64,000 bases of DNA from Betaproteobacteria bacterium (GCA_016234655.1 JACRAU010000027.1:87438-151437); one strand, 5' to 3'; shown: positions 16,101-25,070, counted from the stretch's first letter. A program made the numbers and translations. The notes: generated by a model not told the origin, from the letters alone.

Positions 16101-18074
16101 TTAGTCGCCCATGCCCATGACGATGTAGCCGGTCGGGCAGACATCGGCACAGATGTGGCAGCCGATGCACTTGGCATAGTCGGTGTCCACGTAACGGCCG
16201 GTGGTGGGGTTGTCCTTCTTCTTGACCTTGAATACGGCGGTCTGCGGGCAGTAGATCACGCAGTTGTCGCACTCGAAGCACAGGCCGCAGGACATGCAGC
16301 GCTTGGCCTCGTCCACGGCCTGCTTCTCGTCCAGCTGGCCCAGGCGGTCCTGGAAGTTGCCCAGGGCGCTGTCCTTGTCCAGATGGATCACGTCGCGCTT
16401 GTTGCGCGGCGCGTTGGCGAAGTGGCCGAGGAACAGCTCGGTCGACGGGATCACGTAGCGGCTGGAGCGATCCTCGAAGTTGTGCAGCAGGTCCTTCTTC
16501 TCGTTGGTGCCCCACTCCTGGCCGTGATGCTCCTTGTACTCGTGGCCGGTCTCGACCCAGCGGCGAACCATGTCCCAGTGGGCGACGTCGACCTTGGGCC
16601 GGCGATCCAGGTCATGGCCGGCCAGGAAGGCCTCGATGCCGTCGACGCAGATGCGGGCATGGCCGATGGCGGTGGTCAACAGGTGCGGACGGATCACGTC
16701 GCCGGCGACGAACACGTTCGCCTTGCCGGGGAAGCGGTAGTTCTTGTCGGTCTTGATCAGGCCGTTGTTGTTGTTGTAGCCCTCGAGGCCGGTGAAATCC
16801 ACGGCCTGGCCGATAGCGGAGACGATCAGGGAAGCGGAGATGTCGCGCTCGCTGCCTGCCTTGACCTTCATTTCCTTGCCGACCATCTCGAACTCGGCCA
16901 CGCGCAGGGCGGTGGCACGGCCTGAGGCATCCTTGACCACGCCGACCGGGGTGACGCCGCCGACGATCTCGATGCCCTCGGACTGGGCCTGCTCGATCTC
17001 GTGCTTGTTGGCGGCCATCTTGTCGACGGTGGCGCGGGAGATCAGCACCACTTCGACGCCCTGGCGGGCGGCGATGGAGGCCACGTCGTGCGCGGTCTGG
17101 CCGGCCAGCACGTTCTCCGGCAGGTCCTTGTCGGAGATGTTGGTGATCTTGCCCAGGCGGCGGGCAACGGTGGCCACGTCGATGGAGGTGTCGCCACCGC
17201 CGATGACCACGACCTTGTCGCCCACGTGCTGCAAGCGGCCTTCGTTGAAGGCGCGCAGGAAGGACATGGCGGTCACGCAGTTGGGGGCGTCGGCGCCGTC
17301 GACCGGCAGGGCACGGCCGGCCTGGGCACCCAGGCCCATGATCACGGCGTCGTAGTCCTTCTCGATCTGCTCCATGGCGATGTCGGTACCGATGCGGGTA
17401 TTCAGCTTGGTCTCGACGCCCATGTCCAGGATGCGCTGGATCTCGCCGTCCAGCACCTCACGCGGGGTACGGAAACCGGGGATGCCGTAGCGCATCATGC
17501 CGCCGAGTTCGGCGTGGTCGTCGAAAATGGTGCAGCCGTGGCCCTTCAGGCGCAGCTGATAGGCGGCAGCCAGGCCGGCGGGGCCGCCGCCGATGATGGC
17601 GACCTTCTTGCCGGTCTCTTTCGCGGGCTTGGCGAAGGCCAGCTTGTTCTCGAGCGCCCAGTTGCCCAGGTAGTGCTCGACCGAGTTGATGCCGACGTTC
17701 TCTTCCACCTGGTTGCGGTTGCAACCGGATTCGCACGGGGCGGGGCAGACGCGGCCCATGACGGCGGGGAAGGGGTTGGCCTCGGTCAGTCGACGCCAGG
17801 CATATTCCTGCCAGCTCATGGTCGGCTTGCCGTCGGCGCCGACCGGCGGCTTCTCGATGCCGCGCACGATGTTCAGGTAGGAACGGATGTCCTCGCCGGC
17901 CGGGCAGGAACCCTGGCAGGGCGGGGTGGAAAGCATGTACTCGGGGCACTTGTGGGTCCAACCGGCCTGGAAAATGATTTCCTGCTTGTCGTGCCAATCG
18001 GCCTCGGATTCGCCATCCTTGTACCGGCGCCAGGTCTTGCCTTCAGTCTTCAAATCTTTGGAAGTGACCGACAT
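16101..18074 (-). CDS. dsrL: DsrL, iron-sulfur flavoprotein NAD(P)H oxidoreductase
   Basis: A 657-residue cytoplasmic protein related to the small subunit of glutamate synthase. It has an N-terminal cluster region (CPEYMLSTPPCQGSCP; CPAPCESGCNR), an FAD motif (KVAIIGGGPAGLAAAYQLR), a nucleotide-binding motif (VVVIGGGDTSIDVA), and a C-terminal two-cluster ferredoxin (CMSCGLCFECDNCVIYCP; CIGCHICADVCP). In sulfur oxidisers DsrL interacts with DsrAB and takes electrons from sulfide oxidation to NAD(P)+. Its place between dsrK and dsrJ is the usual one for the reverse pathway and supports an oxidative direction. Confidence 0.95.
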   Translation of the reverse strand: MSVTSKDLKTEGKTWRRYKDGESEADWHDKQEIIFQAGWTHKCPEYMLSTPPCQGSCPAGEDIRSYLNIVRGIEKPPVGADGKPTMSWQEYAWRRLTEANPFPAVMGRVCPAPCESGCNRNQVEENVGINSVEHYLGNWALENKLAFAKPAKETGKKVAIIGGGPAGLAAAYQLRLKGHGCTIFDDHAELGGMMRYGIPGFRTPREVLDGEIQRILDMGVETKLNTRIGTDIAMEQIEKDYDAVIMGLGAQAGRALPVDGADAPNCVTAMSFLRAFNEGRLQHVGDKVVVIGGGDTSIDVATVARRLGKITNISDKDLPENVLAGQTAHDVASIAARQGVEVVLISRATVDKMAANKHEIEQAQSEGIEIVGGVTPVGVVKDASGRATALRVAEFEMVGKEMKVKAGSERDISASLIVSAIGQAVDFTGLEGYNNNNGLIKTDKNYRFPGKANVFVAGDVIRPHLLTTAIGHARICVDGIEAFLAGHDLDRRPKVDVAHWDMVRRWVETGHEYKEHHGQEWGTNEKKDLLHNFEDRSSRYVIPSTELFLGHFANAPRNKRDVIHLDKDSALGNFQDRLGQLDEKQAVDEAKRCMSCGLCFECDNCVIYCPQTAVFKVKKKDNPTTGRYVDTDYAKCIGCHICADVCPTGYIVMGMGD

Positions 18075-18113
18075 CTTCGCTCTCCTATCGTTAAATCTCG
18101 CGGTTGACCCGCA

Positions 18114-19637
18114 TTAATCCAATTTGATGGCCGCGCTGACGAGCTGGTGCACGCCGCCGACCATGCTGCGATCGAAACCGTAGTATGGGAGTACCTTGGT
18201 GAACTGCGCCTTGCAGATGGCGCAGATGGTGGCCATGAAGTTGACCTTCTCTTCCTGGACCACGTTGTTCAAAGCATTCATCCGCGGGTAGGCGCCCTTG
18301 ACCCGTAATTCGATCAGGTCGTCGGTCAGCACGCCGCCGCCGCCGCCGCAGCAGAAGGTGCCTTCGCCGATGGTCTCCGCCGCCATGTCGTGGTAGTTGT
18401 TGGCCACGGCCCTGACGATGTTGCGCGGGATGGTGAACTGGCCGCCCGGCTCGTCGCCCATGCGCGAACCGCGCGCGACGTTGCAGGAATCGTGGTAGGT
18501 GATGATCTTGTCGTCGTTGGCCGACGGGTCGAGCTTGAGCGCGCCGTTCTGGATCAGGTCCCAGGTGTACTCGCAGATGTGCATCGGCTGCGGGTAGCGG
18601 TGATCCAACTGCTGTTGCAACTCGATCGAGAACGGGTCCTTGCCGTCGAAGCCCAGGCCGGTCAGGGTGTTCCAGAAGCTGTAGGCGACGCGCCAGGCAT
18701 GGCCGCACTCGCCGACGATGATGCGCTTGACGCCCAGTTCCAGCGCGGCGTCGCGGATGCGCATGGCGACCTTGCGCATGGTCTCGTAGTTGCCGTTGAA
18801 CAGGCCGAAGTTGCCGGCCTCGGACGCGTGCGAGGACAGGGTCCAGGACGCGCCGGCGGCATGGAACACCTTGGCGTAGCCGATCAGCGACTCGACGTGC
18901 GGCTCGGAGAAGAAGTCGGCCGACGGGGTGACCAGCAGAATCTCGGCGCCCTGCACGTCGAGCGGCATCTTGACCGGCACGCCGGTGTCGGCCTCGATGT
19001 CCTCTTCCAGGCCGGCCAGGGTGTCTTCCAGCGCCGGGCCGGGCAGGCCGAGATTGTTGCCGATCTTCTGGACCTTGCCCAGGATCTCGTTCGAATACTT
19101 CTGGCCCATGCCGGCGTAGTTGAGGATTTCGCGGCCGGCCATGGTGATCTCGGCGGTGTCGATGCCGTAGGGGCAATAGACCGAGCAACGGCGGCACTCG
19201 GAACACTGGTGGTAATAGCTGTACCAGTCTTCCAGGACTTCCTTGGTCAAGTCCTCGGCGCCGACCAGCCACGGGGCGATCTTGCCGGGCAGGGTGAAGT
19301 AGCGGCGGTAGACCTTGCGCATCAGCTCCTGGCGGGCGACCGGCATGTTCTTCGGGTCGGCCGAGCCCAGGTAGTAGTGGCACTTGTCGGTGCAGGCGCC
19401 GCAATGCACGCAGGCGTCCATGAACACGCGCAGGCTGCGGTATTTACCGAGCAGGTCGCCCATCTTGAACAGGGCGCGCTCTTTCCAATCCTCGTTCAGC
19501 TCCCAGGGATAGCCCAGGAATTCCTGGGTCGGCTGGGGCGCGATGAAGGACTTGATGTGGGCCATCGAGCCTTCCTGGATATTGGGGATTTCCAGATGTT
19601 CTTTGAACTTGGGAACTTCGAATTCGGGGGCAGCCAC
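18114..19637 (-). CDS. dsrK: DsrK, HdrD-like catalytic iron-sulfur subunit
   Basis: A 507-residue cytoplasmic subunit of DsrMKJOP. Two ferredoxin motifs (CVHCGACTDKCHYYLG and CSECRRCSVYCPYGID) are followed by CCG-type segments, including YHDSCNVAR and CCGGGGGV, which ligate the special [4Fe-4S] centre of HdrB/HdrD proteins. It is thought to act on the DsrC trisulfide/disulfide and exchange electrons with the membrane subunits. dsrM lies 35 bp upstream. Confidence 0.95.
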   Translation of the reverse strand: MAAPEFEVPKFKEHLEIPNIQEGSMAHIKSFIAPQPTQEFLGYPWELNEDWKERALFKMGDLLGKYRSLRVFMDACVHCGACTDKCHYYLGSADPKNMPVARQELMRKVYRRYFTLPGKIAPWLVGAEDLTKEVLEDWYSYYHQCSECRRCSVYCPYGIDTAEITMAGREILNYAGMGQKYSNEILGKVQKIGNNLGLPGPALEDTLAGLEEDIEADTGVPVKMPLDVQGAEILLVTPSADFFSEPHVESLIGYAKVFHAAGASWTLSSHASEAGNFGLFNGNYETMRKVAMRIRDAALELGVKRIIVGECGHAWRVAYSFWNTLTGLGFDGKDPFSIELQQQLDHRYPQPMHICEYTWDLIQNGALKLDPSANDDKIITYHDSCNVARGSRMGDEPGGQFTIPRNIVRAVANNYHDMAAETIGEGTFCCGGGGGVLTDDLIELRVKGAYPRMNALNNVVQEEKVNFMATICAICKAQFTKVLPYYGFDRSMVGGVHQLVSAAIKLD

Positions 19638-19672
19638 TTTCGCTCCTTAAACGCTATCTCGGTCCGGCTTGC

Positions 19673-20410
19673 TTAACCGTTTTTCCGGTCCAGTGCGGCA
19701 GCCCAGTTCGCGATATGACGATGCTCGCGCGGGTTGTCGGCCTGGTTGCGGGTCGGGCTGAAGAAGATGCCGGGGGCATGCAACAGCTTGCTGATCGGGA
19801 AGATGATCATCAGCAAGGCCACCAGGGTCAGGTGCGCCAGCAGGATCGTGTCGGTCGGCAAGGGCTGGAAGTCGAAGGTCATCAGGCCGAGCATGAAGGC
19901 CTTGAGCGCCACGATGTCGGTGTGCGCGACGAAGGACATCATCATGCCGGACAGGCCGATGCCGATCAGCAGGGCCAACATCAGGTGATCGGACGGCGTG
20001 GAGATATAGCGCACGCGGTCGACCAGGAAGCGGCGCGCCCACAGGCCGGCCAAGCCGGCGACCATGGCGAAGCTGGCGTACTTGCCGAACGGCTGCACGA
20101 ACTCGACCACGAACCAGAGCGGCTCCTGGAAGTAGCGGACATGGCGGAACAGCACCAAGGCCAGGCCGACGTGGAACAGCCAGCCGAACAGCCAGATCCA
20201 CTTGTTGGACTTGAACAGGCTTTCGAACAGCACGACCTCGCGCGCCATGCGATAGGCGACGCCGGCGTTGGTGGTCGGCGCCGGGGTGGTCGGAATCTTG
20301 AGCGGAGCCGGGGTGCGGCTGTACTCATAGATACGGTAGGCGAGGCCAGCGATCAAGATCAGCGTGGCGGCGTAGAACAGACCCGTGTAAAAAACGGTCA
20401 GAGAAGTCAT
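19673..20410 (-). CDS. dsrM: DsrM, membrane cytochrome b subunit
   Basis: A 245-residue NarI-like subunit with about five or six helices and conserved histidines for two haems b (for example FHVGLALVLFRHVRYF and the later pair in HAPGIFFSPTRNQ). It partners DsrK at the membrane and links DsrC chemistry to the quinone pool. AGAGGA precedes ATG 20410. It is separated from dsrC by a 154-bp highly structured spacer, which suggests different expression of the soluble and membrane halves of the operon. Confidence 0.94.
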   Translation of the reverse strand: MTSLTVFYTGLFYAATLILIAGLAYRIYEYSRTPAPLKIPTTPAPTTNAGVAYRMAREVVLFESLFKSNKWIWLFGWLFHVGLALVLFRHVRYFQEPLWFVVEFVQPFGKYASFAMVAGLAGLWARRFLVDRVRYISTPSDHLMLALLIGIGLSGMMMSFVAHTDIVALKAFMLGLMTFDFQPLPTDTILLAHLTLVALLMIIFPISKLLHAPGIFFSPTRNQADNPREHRHIANWAAALDRKNG

Positions 20411-20429
20411 GCGTTCCTCTTACCAACAG

Positions 20430-20562
20430 TCGAGAGTAGAGAGTTGAGAGCCGAGACTCGCCCCAGAGGATTCACTGGGGGCGTGTGCTCTCGACTCTCG
20501 ACTCTCGGCTATACAGCAACAGCCGAGAATTCCAACAACCGGGGCGAACCCCGGGTTGGATG
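20430..20562. repeat. structured dsrC-dsrM spacer with heptad-repeat hairpin
   Basis: Heptads GTCGAGA, GTAGAGA, GTTGAGA, GCCGAGA (20430-20457) face complementary heptads TCTCGAC, TCTCGAC, TCTCGGC (about 20489-20510), with a GCCCC/GGGGC clamp between them. A second hairpin, GC-rich with CCGGGG arms, lies at 20536-20560 just after the dsrC stop. No gene is present. These structures could protect the 3' end of the dsrC transcript or reduce read-through into dsrM. Confidence 0.7.
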
Positions 20563-20564
20563 CC

Positions 20565-20906
20565 TTAGATACAGCCGGTCGGCTTGGGCAGGCCAGCGAT
20601 CTTACAAGCCTGCTTGGCGGGACCGTAGGGGAACAGCTCGTACAGGTACTTGTTGTTGCCCTTGTCCGGACCCAGCTTCTTGGCGATGGCCTTGGTCAGC
20701 ACGCGGATGGCCGGAGCGATCTGGTACTCGTTGTAGTACTCACGCAGGAAGTTCACGACTTCCCAGTGGCTCTCGGACATTTCGACCTTTTCTTCCTGGG
20801 CCAGATAGGCGGCGACGTCTTCGTTCCAGTCGGCCAGGTTGGTCAGGTAGCCTTCCTCATCCACATCAACGTCTTTACCGGCGATATTTACGATGGACAT
20901 GCTCAA
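20565..20906 (-). CDS. dsrC: DsrC, sulfur-carrier protein
   Basis: A 113-residue carrier whose C-terminal arm ends FPYGPAKQACKIAGLPKPTGCI, with both redox cysteines (Cys101 and penultimate Cys112) present. These carry the persulfide/trisulfide between DsrEFH, DsrAB and DsrK. This is the only one of three DsrC-family proteins in the window that retains them. It lies between dsrH and dsrM, in the canonical position. Confidence 0.97.
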   Translation of the reverse strand: MSMSIVNIAGKDVDVDEEGYLTNLADWNEDVAAYLAQEEKVEMSESHWEVVNFLREYYNEYQIAPAIRVLTKAIAKKLGPDKGNNKYLYELFPYGPAKQACKIAGLPKPTGCI

Positions 20907-20923
20907 ACTCCTTAATTTAAAAA

Positions 20924-21223
20924 TTACAACCAGGACTGGCAGTTGTTGTGTTCCGCAACCAGGTCGACGAACCCGCTGTAGTCCACAAGATTGACACCTT
21001 CCATGACGCGCCCGGCCACGCCGCGCGCTTCCATGTCGGGGGCAAGGGCGTAAACCTTCAGGTTGGCCATGGCCGCCTGAACTTTCGCCGAAACCGCGCT
21101 GCCCTTGGTTGCCGCATACACGGCATCTTCGATCAGCAGAACGGCAGAACCCTTGGTTGCCAGACGCAGACAGGTGTCCACGGCGTTACGCTCCAAGGGC
21201 GACTTGTTGACGATATGTAGCAT
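20924..21223 (-). CDS. dsrH: DsrH, sulfurtransferase subunit
   Basis: A 99-residue TusB/DsrH-family protein (MLHIVNKSPLERNAVDTCLR) and the third subunit of the DsrE2F2H2 sulfur relay that passes persulfide sulfur to DsrC. Cys18 and the cysteine in NNCQSWL near the end are the only cysteines. Small gaps (12 and 17 bp) to dsrF and dsrC show operon placement. Confidence 0.95.
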   Translation of the reverse strand: MLHIVNKSPLERNAVDTCLRLATKGSAVLLIEDAVYAATKGSAVSAKVQAAMANLKVYALAPDMEARGVAGRVMEGVNLVDYSGFVDLVAEHNNCQSWL

Positions 21224-21235
21224 GTTCGTCTCTCC

Positions 21236-21643
21236 TTAGAAGCTGATGACGACGTTCTGCTCGGCCATCACGGCGGCCAAAGCAGCGCTGTCCAATACCT
21301 GAACGTCGACCAGCAGGTCTTCCTCGCTCAGGCCGCGGGCCTCGAGGGAATCCTTGTCCACGTAGAGCTTCTCGATATCGTAGCCTTCGAGGGCACGATA
21401 GGTGGGCGAGAAGTTCTTCTGATCGATACCCTTGGTGTGTTGGCCCTTCACGATCTGGTAGACACCGTCGTCGACGAAGGCCAGGCTTACGTCCTGATCG
21501 AAGGCCGCGGAGATCAGCACGACCTCCAGCGATTCCAGCGCATAGATGGTGCCGTAGGGCGCTTTGCGGTTCAGGAACATGAACTTCTTGACTACGCCTT
21601 CGGTTTCGTCATCCATATCAATTCCGCCAGTCACGTCACTCAC
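21236..21643 (-). CDS. dsrF: DsrF, sulfurtransferase subunit
   Basis: A 135-residue DsrE/F-fold protein (TusC/DsrF family) with the motif FMFLNRKAPYGTIYALE. It contains no cysteine, in agreement with DsrF being a structural partner in the DsrEFH hexamer. It sits between dsrE and dsrH with gaps of about 12 bp. Confidence 0.95.
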   Translation of the reverse strand: MSDVTGGIDMDDETEGVVKKFMFLNRKAPYGTIYALESLEVVLISAAFDQDVSLAFVDDGVYQIVKGQHTKGIDQKNFSPTYRALEGYDIEKLYVDKDSLEARGLSEEDLLVDVQVLDSAALAAVMAEQNVVISF

Positions 21644-21654
21644 AATACAACTCC

Positions 21655-22014
21655 TTAATCACCGAACGTCACGAGGCGGTCGCACTGGATGCCCGCTTCG
21701 ACCAGCTGGCCGAGGCCAGAGATACGGAAGCCGGGGGCAAGCACCTCGTCCTTGATACCGCGGCGCAGGCCGGCGGCAACGCAAACAACCAGATCGACCT
21801 TGTGCTCTTCGGCCAGCTTGGACCAGCGAGCGACGATGTTGCGATCATCCTGCGGCGGCTCGGTCAGGCGGGTCGAGTTGTACACGCCGTCGTGATAGAA
21901 GAACACGCGGGGAACCGCATGACCCTTTTCGATGGCCGCTTTGGCGAATTGGTAGGCCGAATCAGTCGCCTGATGGTTGTACGGCCCTTCGTTAACCAAA
22001 ATACCGAATTTCAT
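21655..22014 (-). CDS. dsrE: DsrE, sulfurtransferase subunit
   Basis: A 119-residue TusD/DsrE-family protein (MKFGILVNEGPYNHQATDS). The active cysteine lies in VDLVVCVAAGLRRG at about residue 78, the position that carries the persulfide in DsrE. Presence of DsrEFH beside dsrAB is a hallmark of the oxidative (reverse) Dsr pathway. Confidence 0.95.
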   Translation of the reverse strand: MKFGILVNEGPYNHQATDSAYQFAKAAIEKGHAVPRVFFYHDGVYNSTRLTEPPQDDRNIVARWSKLAEEHKVDLVVCVAAGLRRGIKDEVLAPGFRISGLGQLVEAGIQCDRLVTFGD

Positions 22015-22084
22015 TTAACTATCCCTAACTCCAATAATCCGAATGTTTTCAAGCCTCCGGGCGTTGCCGCCCGGGGCGGCTCGA

Positions 22085-23158
22085 TTAGAAGCGGATGTGT
22101 GCCGAAGCGTTCAGGCTGGCACGGGAACCACGCCAGTTGTCGATGTGGTACTTCGTGAACGGCAGGCCGGTCTTCTCGAAGAAGGCGGGCCAACCGATAC
22201 GGTCGATCCAGTCGTTCATGCGCTCCCACGGACGGCCGTCGGCCTTGTAGGTCGCCAGGATGTTCTTGACCGCTTCGCTGACCTCGGGCCAGCGCGGGGC
22301 GTTGTTCGGCAGGCCGGAAGCGACCAGCTTGTGGAAGGTCGGGCGGGAACGGGCGTTGGAGTTCTTGCCGCCAACCCAGATCGCGATCTTGGAATGCTCG
22401 GGATCGTTGATCTGCATCGGGGGGCAGGGCGGGAAGCAAGCGCCGCAGCAGATGCACTTCTTCTCGTCCACTTCCAGCGAGGGCTTGCCGTTCACCAGGG
22501 CGGGACGGATCGCGGCCACCGGGCAGCGGGCGACGACGGACGGGCGCTCGCAGACGTTGGCGACCAGATCGTGGTTGATCTTGGGCGGCTTGGTGTGCTG
22601 AACGATGATGGCGATGTCGGCCTGGCCGCCGCAGTTGATCTCGCAGCAGGAGGTGGACAACTTGACGCGGTTGGGCATCTCGCACTTGACGAAGTCGTCG
22701 TACAGCTCGTCCATCAGGGCCTTGACCACGCCGGAGGCATCGGTGCCGGGGATGTCGCAGTGCAGCCAACCCTGGGTGTGAGCGATCATGGACACCGAGT
22801 TGGCGGTGCCGCCGACGGGGAAACCGTTGTCGTTCAGGGCCTTGATCAGCGGCTCGACCTTCTTCTCGTCGGTGACCATGTACTCGATGTTGGAACGGGC
22901 GGTGAAGCGCACGAAGCCGTCGGCGAACTGGTCGGCCAGGTCGGCCAGCTTGCGCACGGTGTAGTGGTCCATCTGACGCTGGGTACCGGCCTTGACGGTC
23001 CAGATTTGATCGCCGTTCTCGGCGCGGTGATAGAGGACACCCGGTTTCGGATGGCTGTGGAAAGTCCACTTGCCATAGTTCTTCTTCATCACGGGGTGCA
23101 TGTACGGCATCGGGTCCGGTGCGCCGGATTCGATGGTCTCATGGGTTCTTTCGGCCAT
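22085..23158 (-). CDS. dsrB: reverse-type dissimilatory sulfite reductase beta subunit
   Basis: A 357-residue protein from ATG 23158, which has GGAGAG just upstream. The sirohaem/[4Fe-4S] motif is CCEINCGGQADIAI, and a ferredoxin insert CICCGACFPPCPPMQI carries a second cluster, with another cysteine in VVARCPVAAI. It forms the alpha2beta2 enzyme with DsrA, oxidising DsrC-bound persulfide sulfur to sulfite in the cytoplasm. It is preceded by dsrA and a short hairpin-containing gap. Confidence 0.96.
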   Translation of the reverse strand: MAERTHETIESGAPDPMPYMHPVMKKNYGKWTFHSHPKPGVLYHRAENGDQIWTVKAGTQRQMDHYTVRKLADLADQFADGFVRFTARSNIEYMVTDEKKVEPLIKALNDNGFPVGGTANSVSMIAHTQGWLHCDIPGTDASGVVKALMDELYDDFVKCEMPNRVKLSTSCCEINCGGQADIAIIVQHTKPPKINHDLVANVCERPSVVARCPVAAIRPALVNGKPSLEVDEKKCICCGACFPPCPPMQINDPEHSKIAIWVGGKNSNARSRPTFHKLVASGLPNNAPRWPEVSEAVKNILATYKADGRPWERMNDWIDRIGWPAFFEKTGLPFTKYHIDNWRGSRASLNASAHIRF

Positions 23159-23205
23159 GCTTCTCTCCAAACTTAGTGAGATCGGAAAATCTTTAATTGC
23201 CAAAA

Positions 23206-23229
23206 GTACCGACGCCGTGGCGTCGGTAC
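23206..23229 (-). terminator. intercistronic hairpin between dsrA and dsrB
   Basis: Perfect 10-bp stem GTACCGACGC / GCGTCGGTAC with a 4-nt loop, followed on the minus strand by TTTT. It lies 16 bp after the dsrA stop. It may act as a weak attenuator or protect the dsrA transcript; strong termination is unlikely because dsrB must be made with dsrA. Confidence 0.55.
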
Positions 23230-23244
23230 CGAGGGGTCACATCA

Positions 23245-24546
23245 TCAAGCGGCGGACTGCTTGCGCTCGAACCACTTCGCGGCTTCCTCGTCCCAGCCGT
23301 CGGTGCGGACGTAGGGGTTGCTGCGCGGGTGGACGATCATCGAAGGATCGATGTCGATGTCCAGGCCTTCCAGGAAATTGACCAGGCCGATACGCTCGAT
23401 CATCTCGCCGGTACGCTCGTGCTCCAGCGCGTTTTCGGCGAAGAAGTCCAGGATGTTGCGGGACAGCTCGTTCAGCTTCTCGAAGTCCTCGTCGGACTCG
23501 AGCTTCATGAACGGGATCACCACGGTACCCATGGAGGCGCCGATCTTCAGCACGCCCTTGCCGCCGACCAGGATGGTCACGCCCTTGTCCTTGCCGGGCA
23601 GCAGGGCGCCGGGCATGACGTTCAGGCAGTGCATGCAGCGCACGCAGTTGTGGTTGTCGATCTCGATGCAGTTGGCGTCGGACACGGCGACCTTGGTCAC
23701 GCCTTCGCCGGCGGCCTTGCCGTCGTTCTTGGTCAGCTGGATGGCCTTGGTCGGGCAGTGGTTGACGACCATGTTGATCAGGTCTTCCATGCTGTGAGCG
23801 GCCATCCAGTCGCGGGCCAGCTTCTCGTCGGCACGGATGCTGTCGCGCCAGGTGCCGATGGTGGCCATGTCGGAACGCTGAATGGCGTTCATGCAATCGT
23901 TCGGGCAGCCGGAGAACTTGAACTTGAACTTGTACGGCAGCGACGGCCGGTGCATGTCGTCCAGGTTGTTGTTGATGACGATGCGCAGGGCGCGGGCCTC
24001 GTCGTAGCAGGACATCTCGCAGCGAGCGGCACCGACGCAGGACATCGAGGTGCGCAGGGCGGGGCCGGCGCCACCGAGGTCGAAGCCCATCTCGTTGAAC
24101 TTGTCGAAGGAGCGCTGCACGTCCTCGGTCTTGATGCCCTGGAACATGATGTCGCCGGACTGGCCGTGGAAGGCGATCAGGCCGGAACCCCCGGTCTCCA
24201 GCCAGGCGTCGCACATCTGGCGCAGCAGGTCGGAGGAGTAGTGCATGCCGGCGGGCGGCTGGATGCGCAGGGTGTGGAACTCGGCAGCCTCGGGGAAGAT
24301 CGGCTTGTGGTTCTCGTCCTTCAGTTCGGTGAAGCGGGGGATCACGCCGCCGCCGTAGCCGACCACGCCCACGGTACCGCCCTTCCAGTAGCCGAAGCGG
24401 GTTTTGTAGGAGGTTTCCAGCTGACCCATCAGGTCAACCATCATGTCGTTGTCTTTGGCCAGGCGCTTCAAGCCGGTAACAAAGCTGGGCCACGGGCCTT
24501 TCTCGAGTTCGTCGAGATTCGGCGTATCGATCATTTTCTTAGCCAT
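23245..24546 (-). CDS. dsrA: reverse-type dissimilatory sulfite reductase alpha subunit
   Basis: A 433-residue catalytic subunit. Cysteines for the sirohaem-coupled cluster are in SCVGAARCEMSC and FSGCPNDCMNA; the ferredoxin domain has CIEIDNHNCVRCMHCLNVMPG and an upstream VVNHCPTKAIQL. It is the first gene of the 13-gene minus-strand dsr series; AGGAGA lies before ATG 24546. The presence of dsrEFH and dsrL shows the oxidative rather than sulfate-reducing type. Confidence 0.96.
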   Translation of the reverse strand: MAKKMIDTPNLDELEKGPWPSFVTGLKRLAKDNDMMVDLMGQLETSYKTRFGYWKGGTVGVVGYGGGVIPRFTELKDENHKPIFPEAAEFHTLRIQPPAGMHYSSDLLRQMCDAWLETGGSGLIAFHGQSGDIMFQGIKTEDVQRSFDKFNEMGFDLGGAGPALRTSMSCVGAARCEMSCYDEARALRIVINNNLDDMHRPSLPYKFKFKFSGCPNDCMNAIQRSDMATIGTWRDSIRADEKLARDWMAAHSMEDLINMVVNHCPTKAIQLTKNDGKAAGEGVTKVAVSDANCIEIDNHNCVRCMHCLNVMPGALLPGKDKGVTILVGGKGVLKIGASMGTVVIPFMKLESDEDFEKLNELSRNILDFFAENALEHERTGEMIERIGLVNFLEGLDIDIDPSMIVHPRSNPYVRTDGWDEEAAKWFERKQSAA

Positions 24547-24712
24547 CTGAGTTTCTCCTAAAGTCTTTGACCATCACAGGTTTTGCAACCTAGTAGCATT
24601 GCCCGTCGGCATATTGCTTACACATGACGAGTGGGCGAATGGTAAGGAAGTGCGAAGGGGGGAACCATCATTCCGATGGGGTAAGAGGGGGGTCCTTGGG
24701 GGTAGTTTGATA

Positions 24713-24768
24713 CTACCCGATCGGGTAGGTATGGCTATACCCGCATACGGTTAGTGCAAATACCCGAT
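24713..24768. promoter_or_regulatory. 16-bp perfect palindrome and third half-site between dsrA and the plus-strand operon
   Basis: CTACCCGATCGGGTAG (24713-24728) is a perfect palindrome, and its half TACCCGAT occurs again at 24761-24768, immediately before the start of the 98-residue gene. Further GGTAG/ACCCG runs lie around it. It is in the 227-bp divergent region, about 170 bp from the dsrA start and 45 bp from the plus-strand gene, so a dimeric regulator could control one or both. The regulator is unknown. Confidence 0.55.
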
Positions 24769-24773
24769 GAAAA

Positions 24774-25070
24774 ATGTCAAATTCAGTCCCCGTCACTTGG
24801 GACGCATTGTACCCGACCATGGATCAGATCACCTCGCTGTTGAAATTCCGCAATCCCTACGGCAACCAGGAAATCGAGTTGCAGCAGGTCGACTATGCGG
24901 CGGGCGGCACCCCGATGATGCGGCTGCGTATCAAGGAGCGCGGCGCGCGCTTCACCATCTTCGACATCGACCCGGTCACCGCCAAGAGCTGGGCCGAGGC
25001 CATGTCGGCCTGGGCCGAGCCGCTGGCCGACCGGGCCGTGCCGCCGCCGAGCGAGGCCGGCGAATTATGA
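24774..25070 (+). CDS. conserved hypothetical protein, first gene of dsr-linked operon
   Basis: A 98-residue soluble protein (MSNSVPVTWDALYPTMDQ) with no recognised domain, signal peptide or cysteine. The middle is predicted by eye to be beta-strand rich (EIELQQVDY, MMRLRIKERGARFTIFDI) with an acidic/alanine-rich helix near the end. No clear ribosome-binding site precedes ATG 24774; ATG 24819 is an alternative. Its stop overlaps the Cas6-like gene start (ATGA), so the two are translationally coupled and probably work together. Function is unknown. Confidence 0.7.
   Translation: MSNSVPVTWDALYPTMDQITSLLKFRNPYGNQEIELQQVDYAAGGTPMMRLRIKERGARFTIFDIDPVTAKSWAEAMSAWAEPLADRAVPPPSEAGEL

Noticed and set aside
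22085..24546. dsrAB as a sulfate-reduction (reductive) enzyme
   Set aside because: dsrEFH and dsrL are present in the same operon and there is a denitrification system as electron sink, all pointing to the oxidative reverse-type pathway.
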